From assembly GCF_004784465.1 (NCBI RefSeq), contig NZ_SRRU01000006.1, forward strand, positions 1 to 64,000: DNA of 64,000 bases, read 5' to 3'. The stretch is from Streptomyces griseoluteus. GTDB lineage: Bacteria > Actinomycetota > Actinomycetes > Streptomycetales > Streptomycetaceae. The notes beneath the pieces were generated by a model. That model searched no databases, was not told where the DNA came from, and saw only the letters and a program-made list of their open reading frames with translations. This document shows, piece after piece, positions 59,806 through 64,000 of this stretch. The position numbers and the translations under genes were made by a program. Every line of letters begins with the position of its first letter. Position 1 is the first letter of the stretch.

Positions 59806-61782
59806 ATGACGAAGCCCTCACTCCCCGAACTCCTCCACGCCGCCGTCTCCGCCGTCGGCGGCACGGAGCGCCCCGGCCAGGTGACCATGGCCGAAGCGGT
59901 CGCCGAGGCGATCGACGACACCTCCCACCTGCTGGTCCAGGCGGGTACCGGCACCGGTAAGTCGCTCGGTTATCTCGTGCCCGCGCTCGCGCACGGGGAG
60001 CGGGTCGTCGTCGCCACCGCCACGCTCGCGCTCCAGCGCCAGCTCGTGGAGCGCGACCTGCCACGCACGGTCGACGCCTTGCATTCACTGCTACGGCGCC
60101 GGCCGGAGTTCGCCATGCTCAAGGGCCGCTCCAACTATCTGTGTCTGCACCGGCTGCACGAGGGCATGCCGCAGGACGAGGAGGACGGGCTCTTCGACCA
60201 GTTCGAGGCGGCCGCCCCCACCAGCAAGCTGGGCCAGGACCTGCTCCGCCTGCGTGACTGGTCCGACGAGACGGAGAACGGCGACCGGGACGACCTCACG
60301 CCGGGCGTCTCCGACCGGGCCTGGGCCCAGGTGTCGGTGTCGTCACGCGAGTGCCTCGGCGCCTCGAAGTGCGCGTACGGGGCCGAGTGCTTCGCGGAGA
60401 TGGCCCGTGAGCGCGCCAAGCTCGCGGACGTCGTGGTGACCAACCACGCGCTGCTGGCGATCGACGCCATCGAGGGCGCCCCGGTGCTGCCGCAGCACGA
60501 GGTGCTGATCGTGGACGAGGCGCACGAACTCGTCTCCCGGGTGACCGGCGCCGCCACCGGCGAGCTCACCCCCGGCCAGGTCAACCGGGCGGTCCGCCGC
60601 TCGGCCAAGCTCGTCAACGAGAAGGCCGCCGACCAGCTCCAGACCGCCGCCGAGGGCTTCGAGCGGCTGATGGAGCTGGCCCTGCCGGGCCGCCTGGAGG
60701 AGATCCCGGAGGACCTCGGCTACGCCCTGGCCGCCCTGCGCGACGCGGCCCGCACGGTGATCACCGCGCTCGGCTCGACGCGCGACAAGTCCGTCCAGGA
60801 CGAGGACGCCGTCCGCAAGCAGGCGGTGGCCTCCGTCGAGACGGTGTACGCCGTCGCCGAGCGGGTGCTGAACGGCTCGGAGTGGGACGTCGTCTGGTAC
60901 GAGCGCCACGACCGCTTCGGCGCCTCCCTGCGGGTCGCCCCGATGTCGGTCTCCGGACTCCTCCGCGAGAAGCTCTTCACCGACCGCAGCGTCGTCCTCA
61001 CCTCGGCGACCCTGAAGCTCGGTGGCGACTTCAACGGTGTCGGCGCCTCACTGGGCCTGGCTCCGGAGGGCACCGAGGGCGACGACCTGCCGCAGTGGAA
61101 GGGCATCGACGTCGGCTCGCCCTTCGACTACCGCAAGCAGGGCATCCTCTACATCGCCAGGCACCTGGCCCGCCCCGCCCGGGACGGCGACCGCGGTGAC
61201 ATGCTGGACGAGCTGACCGAGCTGATCCAGGCCGCCGGCGGCCGCACGCTCGGCCTGTTCTCCTCCATGCGGGCCGCCCAGCTCGCGGCGGAGGAACTGC
61301 GGGTGCGCATCCCCGAGTTCCCCATCCTCCTCCAGGGCGAGGAGACGCTCGGCGAGCTGATCAAGAACTTCGCGGCCGACCCCCGTACCTGCCTCTTCGG
61401 CACGCTGTCGCTGTGGCAGGGCGTGGATGTGCCGGGGCCCAGTTGTCAGCTCGTGGTCATGGACAAGATCCCGTTCCCCCGTCCCGACGATCCGCTGATG
61501 AGCGCCCGCCAGAAGGCGGTGGAGGACGCGGGGGGCAACGGGTTCATGGCGGTCGCGGCCACCCACGCCGCGCTGCTCATGGCCCAGGGCGCCGGCCGGC
61601 TCGTCCGGGCGTCCGGGGACCGTGGTGTGGTCGCGGTCCTGGACCAGCGGCTGGCGACCGCTCGCTACGGGTCGTACCTGAAGGCGTCTCTGCCCGACTT
61701 CTGGACCACGACCGACCGCAATCAGGTACGCAAGTCGCTCGCGGCGATCGACGCGATGGCCAAGCAGGCCGAGGAGGAGTGA
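59806..61782 (+). CDS. DinG/XPD-family iron-sulfur DNA helicase
   Basis: The 658-aa helicase has Walker A AGTGTGKS (46-53), DEAH box VDEAHE, and four cysteines (113, 183, 189, 195) that can bind the 4Fe-4S cluster of XPD/DinG helicases. Motif SATLKLGGD and the final AQGAGRLVRASGDRG are intact. It is a 5'-3' helicase that probably resolves R-loops or structured DNA during replication and repair. It has a damage-type promoter and is likely leaderless. It corresponds to a DinG-like helicase of S. coelicolor (SCO5802, from memory). Confidence 0.94.
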   Translation: MTKPSLPELLHAAVSAVGGTERPGQVTMAEAVAEAIDDTSHLLVQAGTGTGKSLGYLVPALAHGERVVVATATLALQRQLVERDLPRTVDALHSLLRRRPEFAMLKGRSNYLCLHRLHEGMPQDEEDGLFDQFEAAAPTSKLGQDLLRLRDWSDETENGDRDDLTPGVSDRAWAQVSVSSRECLGASKCAYGAECFAEMARERAKLADVVVTNHALLAIDAIEGAPVLPQHEVLIVDEAHELVSRVTGAATGELTPGQVNRAVRRSAKLVNEKAADQLQTAAEGFERLMELALPGRLEEIPEDLGYALAALRDAARTVITALGSTRDKSVQDEDAVRKQAVASVETVYAVAERVLNGSEWDVVWYERHDRFGASLRVAPMSVSGLLREKLFTDRSVVLTSATLKLGGDFNGVGASLGLAPEGTEGDDLPQWKGIDVGSPFDYRKQGILYIARHLARPARDGDRGDMLDELTELIQAAGGRTLGLFSSMRAAQLAAEELRVRIPEFPILLQGEETLGELIKNFAADPRTCLFGTLSLWQGVDVPGPSCQLVVMDKIPFPRPDDPLMSARQKAVEDAGGNGFMAVAATHAALLMAQGAGRLVRASGDRGVVAVLDQRLATARYGSYLKASLPDFWTTTDRNQVRKSLAAIDAMAKQAEEE

Positions 61783-61840
61783 GCCTGAGGCGGGGGCGCC
61801 CCGGTGTACGGGCCCGCTCCCGTCGTTGACGGCAATGGCA

Positions 61841-61874
61841 GGGCCCCGGAACCGGCGCAGGGGTTCCGGGGCCC
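61841..61874. terminator. Bidirectional terminator between helicase and lexA
   Basis: GGGCCCCGGAACC (61841-61853) pairs with GGTTCCGGGGCCC (61862-61874), an 8-base loop, between convergent genes. Confidence 0.85.
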
Positions 61875-61917
61875 GGTACAGGGGGACGAGCCGGGGGGGG
61901 CTTGTCCGGTGCGGGCG

Positions 61918-62694
61918 TCACACGCGGCGGAGCACCGCGACGACCTTGCCGAGGATGGTGGCGTCGTCGCCGGGGATGGGCTCATAGGCCGCGTTGTGCG
62001 GGAGGAGCCAGACATGGCCGTCCTCGCGCTTGAAGCGCTTGACCGTGGCCTCGCCGTCGAGCATGGCGGCCACGATGTCGCCGTTCTCCGCGACGGGCTG
62101 GCGGCGGACCGTGACCCAGTCGCCGTCGCAGATAGCGGCCTCGATCATGGAGTCACCGACGACCTTGAGGACGAACAGCTCACCGTCGCCGACGAGCTGC
62201 CGGGGGAGGGGGAAGACGTCCTCGACGGACTCCTCGGCGAGGATCGGGCCACCGGCCGCGATACGGCCGACCAACGGGACGTACGACGCGGCGGGCTTGC
62301 CGGCGGTGTCCGTGGGCTGCACGCTGACCGCCTGGTCGGAGCCGCGCACCTCGTACGCGCGGGGCCGGTGCGGGTCGCGGCGCAGGAAGCCCTTGCGCTC
62401 CAGAGCCATGAGCTGGTGCGCGACCGAGGAGGTGCTGGAGAGGCCGACGGCCTGGCCGATCTCCCGCATGGACGGCGGGTAGCCACGACGCTGCACGGAG
62501 TCGCGGATGACCTCGATCACCCGGCGCTGTCGGTCGGTGAGCCCCGAGCTGTCCGCGCGGATGCCTGGAGGTCGGCCCGGCAGGGAGCGCTTGTGGCCCT
62601 CGGGCGCGGCTTCGTTCATCGCGTGCACCGACTCCACCCGGCCCTGGGAGCGGTCCTGGGCGGTGATGGCGGCACTGTCTGCGGTCGTGGTCAC
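61918..62694 (-). CDS. lexA: SOS repressor LexA
   Basis: The 258-aa repressor starts at GTG 62694 with GAGGGG upstream. The winged-helix DNA-binding domain (about 50-115; MREIGQAVGLSSTSSVAHQL) precedes a peptidase S24 domain with the self-cleavage site Ala147-Gly148 (GRIAAGGP) and the catalytic dyad Ser182 (VVGDSMIEAAI) and Lys219 (ATVKRFK). It controls recA and itself through LexA boxes visible here. The N-terminal ~45 residues are a Streptomyces extension. Confidence 0.97.
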   Translation of the reverse strand: MTTTADSAAITAQDRSQGRVESVHAMNEAAPEGHKRSLPGRPPGIRADSSGLTDRQRRVIEVIRDSVQRRGYPPSMREIGQAVGLSSTSSVAHQLMALERKGFLRRDPHRPRAYEVRGSDQAVSVQPTDTAGKPAASYVPLVGRIAAGGPILAEESVEDVFPLPRQLVGDGELFVLKVVGDSMIEAAICDGDWVTVRRQPVAENGDIVAAMLDGEATVKRFKREDGHVWLLPHNAAYEPIPGDDATILGKVVAVLRRV

Positions 62695-62727
62695 GTCGGC
62701 CCCTCTCGATGGTCTCCCTGCTGCACA

Positions 62728-62767
62728 ACGGTAGTGGCTTTCGAAAGGTTGCGCCAAACACACGTTC
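62728..62767 (-). promoter_or_regulatory. lexA promoter with autoregulatory LexA box
   Basis: On the minus strand: TTGGCG (-35), 18 bases, TACCGT (-10, plus 62728-62733). GAAC-GTGT-GTTT (plus 62756-62767) overlaps the -35 and differs by one base from GAAC-N4-GTTC. Confidence 0.8.
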
Positions 62768-63275
62768 GAGTGAAAAAGTGCGATTCGCCTGACGCGATCA
62801 AGTGTCCGGGTGTATGGCTTGCGCGACGTCCGGCGGGCAAAAGTGCTCATTGTGTACTCTTCACCGCCGGGGCGAATGGCCTCGCGGTCGTCGCCAGTGT
62901 GCCATTCGAACGGTGACCGACCGGTGGCCGGGTCCATCCGCGGTGTGATCCCCGCCGTAATTCCCCGAGCGCTTCGCGCGGTGTTCACGGTATCCCCGTG
63001 GGTGCGCGCGGCTGTGTGGAACGCTCTTGCGTGTCGCCCCGGCGCCTCCTCGGACCGCTCCCGGCAGCTCTGTCCACAGCGACACGCGCATCCGCCGCGA
63101 AATCTGGGCCATCCCTACATCTAGTGGTGAGACGGCTACAGGCCCCCACAAGTTGTGGTTGATCTTCGACCCCGGGTCTTCCGGGCCTCTTCGATCGCCT
63201 ATGCTTGGGGCTGCTTCGTGAGGCCCCTGAGGTCCGGCGAGGCCATCGAGTCTGCTGTGAGGAGGGTTGGAGATC
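62768..63275. other. Large intergenic region lexA-nrdR
   Basis: This is about 500 bp without a supported gene. It holds a near-DnaA box CTGTCCACA (63070-63078), a NrdR-type element (63112-63127), a 13-bp palindrome (63146-63158), a possible -10 TATGCT (63200-63205) for nrdR, and an open frame of 104 codons (62810-63124) with no ribosome binding site or family resemblance, which I do not call. Nothing else stands out. Confidence 0.6.
63112..63158 (+). promoter_or_regulatory. NrdR-box-like operator pair of nrdRJ
   Basis: TCCCTACATCTAGTGG (63112-63127) fits the NrdR box acaCwAtATaTwGtgt at nearly all conserved positions. A perfect 13-base palindrome CCACAAGTTGTGG (63146-63158) has its centre about 32 bp downstream, three helical turns. 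Paired boxes at integral turns are typical of NrdR sites. Confidence 0.7.
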
Positions 63276-63836
63276 ATGCACTGCCCCTTCTGCAGGCACC
63301 CCGACAGCCGGGTGGTCGACAGTCGTACGACCGACGACGGTACGTCGATCCGCAGGCGCCGCCAGTGCCCCGACTGCTCCCGTCGTTTCACGACCGTGGA
63401 GACGTGTTCGCTCATGGTGGTGAAGCGGTCCGGCGTCACCGAGCCGTTCAGCCGCACCAAGGTGATCAACGGTGTGCGCAAAGCGTGCCAGGGACGTCCC
63501 GTCACCGAGGACGCGCTCGCCCAGCTCGGCCAGCGGGTCGAGGAGGCGGTGCGGGCCACCGGGAGTGCCGAGCTGACCACCCACGACGTGGGGCTGGCCA
63601 TACTCGGCCCGCTGCAGGAGCTCGACCTCGTCGCCTATCTGCGGTTCGCCTCGGTCTACCGGGCGTTCAACTCGCTGGAGGACTTCGAGGCCGCCATCGC
63701 CGAACTGCGCGAAGCGACGCCGGACCCCGCCGCGGACGACGGACACGTCGAGGACGCGGCCTCGGGGAGCCAGGAAGACCAGAGCGGGACGGGACGGACC
63801 ACCCAGGTCCCCGTGCCCGCACGCGCCGCCGACTGA
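63276..63836 (+). CDS. nrdR: Transcriptional repressor NrdR
   Basis: The 186-aa protein starts at ATG 63276 (MHCPFCRHPDSRVVDSR). It has an N-terminal zinc ribbon (Cys3, Cys6, Cys31, Cys34) and a central ATP-cone domain (about 46-140; VVKRSGVTEPFSRTKVINGV). NrdR senses ATP/dATP and represses ribonucleotide reductase operons. The C-terminal ~35 residues are disordered, a Streptomyces extension. It is followed by the class II reductase gene nrdJ, as expected for the nrdRJ operon. Confidence 0.96.
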   Translation: MHCPFCRHPDSRVVDSRTTDDGTSIRRRRQCPDCSRRFTTVETCSLMVVKRSGVTEPFSRTKVINGVRKACQGRPVTEDALAQLGQRVEEAVRATGSAELTTHDVGLAILGPLQELDLVAYLRFASVYRAFNSLEDFEAAIAELREATPDPAADDGHVEDAASGSQEDQSGTGRTTQVPVPARAAD

Positions 63837-63960
63837 CCGGCCGGCGCACCGAAGACCTGTCGCGGGTCGTAGCTGAGGGTGCCCGCGACACCAGACAGAC
63901 CACGTGCCCTGGGAACATCGGGGCATTTCAGGGCGTTTTCGCCCGTACATGGGAGGCGGC

Positions 63961-64000
63961 ATGACAGAGACGGCGAGCGGTCCGGCACGAGGTTCCCGCA
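63961..64000 (+). CDS. nrdJ: Vitamin B12-dependent ribonucleotide reductase NrdJ, 5' end only
   Basis: ATG 63961 is preceded by GGGAGG and starts MTETASGPARGSR, the N-terminus of the streptomycete class II ribonucleotide reductase. Only 13 codons are in the window. The position after nrdR supports the assignment; no catalytic part is visible. Confidence 0.8.
   Translation, partial: MTETASGPARGSR

Noticed and set aside
62810..63124. 104-codon frame between lexA and nrdR
   Set aside because: No ribosome binding site, no family resemblance, ordinary amino acid composition for random high-GC DNA; the area holds regulatory elements instead.

Overview
The window is a 64 kb piece of a Streptomyces chromosome. 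The evidence is very high GC with strong third-position GC bias, many leaderless or GTG starts, and gene content and order that match, from memory, the Streptomyces coelicolor core region around SCO5746-SCO5805 (osaCAB, ftsK, pgsA-cinA-clgR, dpsB, lhr-nei, recA-recX, gluDCBA-gluR-gluK, miaB, miaA, dapF, rshA, hflX, lexA, nrdR-nrdJ). I see no prophage, insertion sequence, CRISPR array or plasmid module. It is core-genome DNA with a few eroded or unusual loci.

Layout. 0-1.1 kb: the 3' end of an rRNA operon (5S plus terminator), a truncated DegT-type aminotransferase relative, and tRNA-Thr(GGT). 1.1-10.6 kb: the osmoadaptation module, osaC divergent from osaA and osaB. 10.7-18.6 kb: ftsK, a RodZ-like HTH membrane protein, rimO-pgsA-cinA as an overlapping operon, clgR and dpsB. 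18.7-27.9 kb: a small membrane protein, lhr-nei (DNA repair), an AraC regulator with azlCD, and an alpha-toroid-like protein. 28-32.3 kb: DUF3046, an AI-2E family transporter, a deletion scar with pseudogene remnants, and recA-recX. 32.3-35.1 kb: rhodanese and cysteine dioxygenase behind a cysteine-rich leader peptide, and an FAD monooxygenase. 35.3-42.2 kb: the glutamate ABC transporter gluABCD, its divergent two-component system gluRK, and an orphan TAXI binding protein. 42.3-53.7 kb: a MazG-like pyrophosphohydrolase, miaB, miaA, dapF, rshA, a secreted M1 peptidase, hflX and small proteins between them. 53.8-59.6 kb: a secreted serine protease and a three-gene NIS-siderophore-like set. 59.8-64 kb: a DinG/XPD-type helicase, lexA, nrdR and the start of nrdJ.

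Regulation readable from the DNA. recA has a near-perfect LexA box inside one promoter and, closer to the gene, an exact RecA-NDp/PafBC-type element (TTGTCAGTG-N8-TAGCGT). The same element lies directly before lhr and before the dinG-type helicase, so three DNA-damage genes in 40 kb share a LexA-independent promoter class; lexA has its own LexA box. nrdR-nrdJ carries a NrdR-box-like element. gluA has two ATCTGAG direct repeats 11 bp apart just upstream of its -35 box, a plausible GluR operator. Cysteine dioxygenase is preceded by a 15-residue Cys-rich leader and a 7-bp hairpin, suggesting cysteine-responsive attenuation. Two perfect DnaA boxes precede the MazG-like gene.

The most interesting points are the LexA-independent damage promoters, the 11-unit poly-HAMP array of OsaA, the orphan TAXI protein beside GluRK, the Cys leader, the incomplete NIS cluster without a visible iron box, and the 29.6-30.0 kb deletion scar. 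I found no convincing wholly new system. Positions are from manual reading. Gene names are given where the family and neighbourhood agree; SCO numbers and functional history are from memory.
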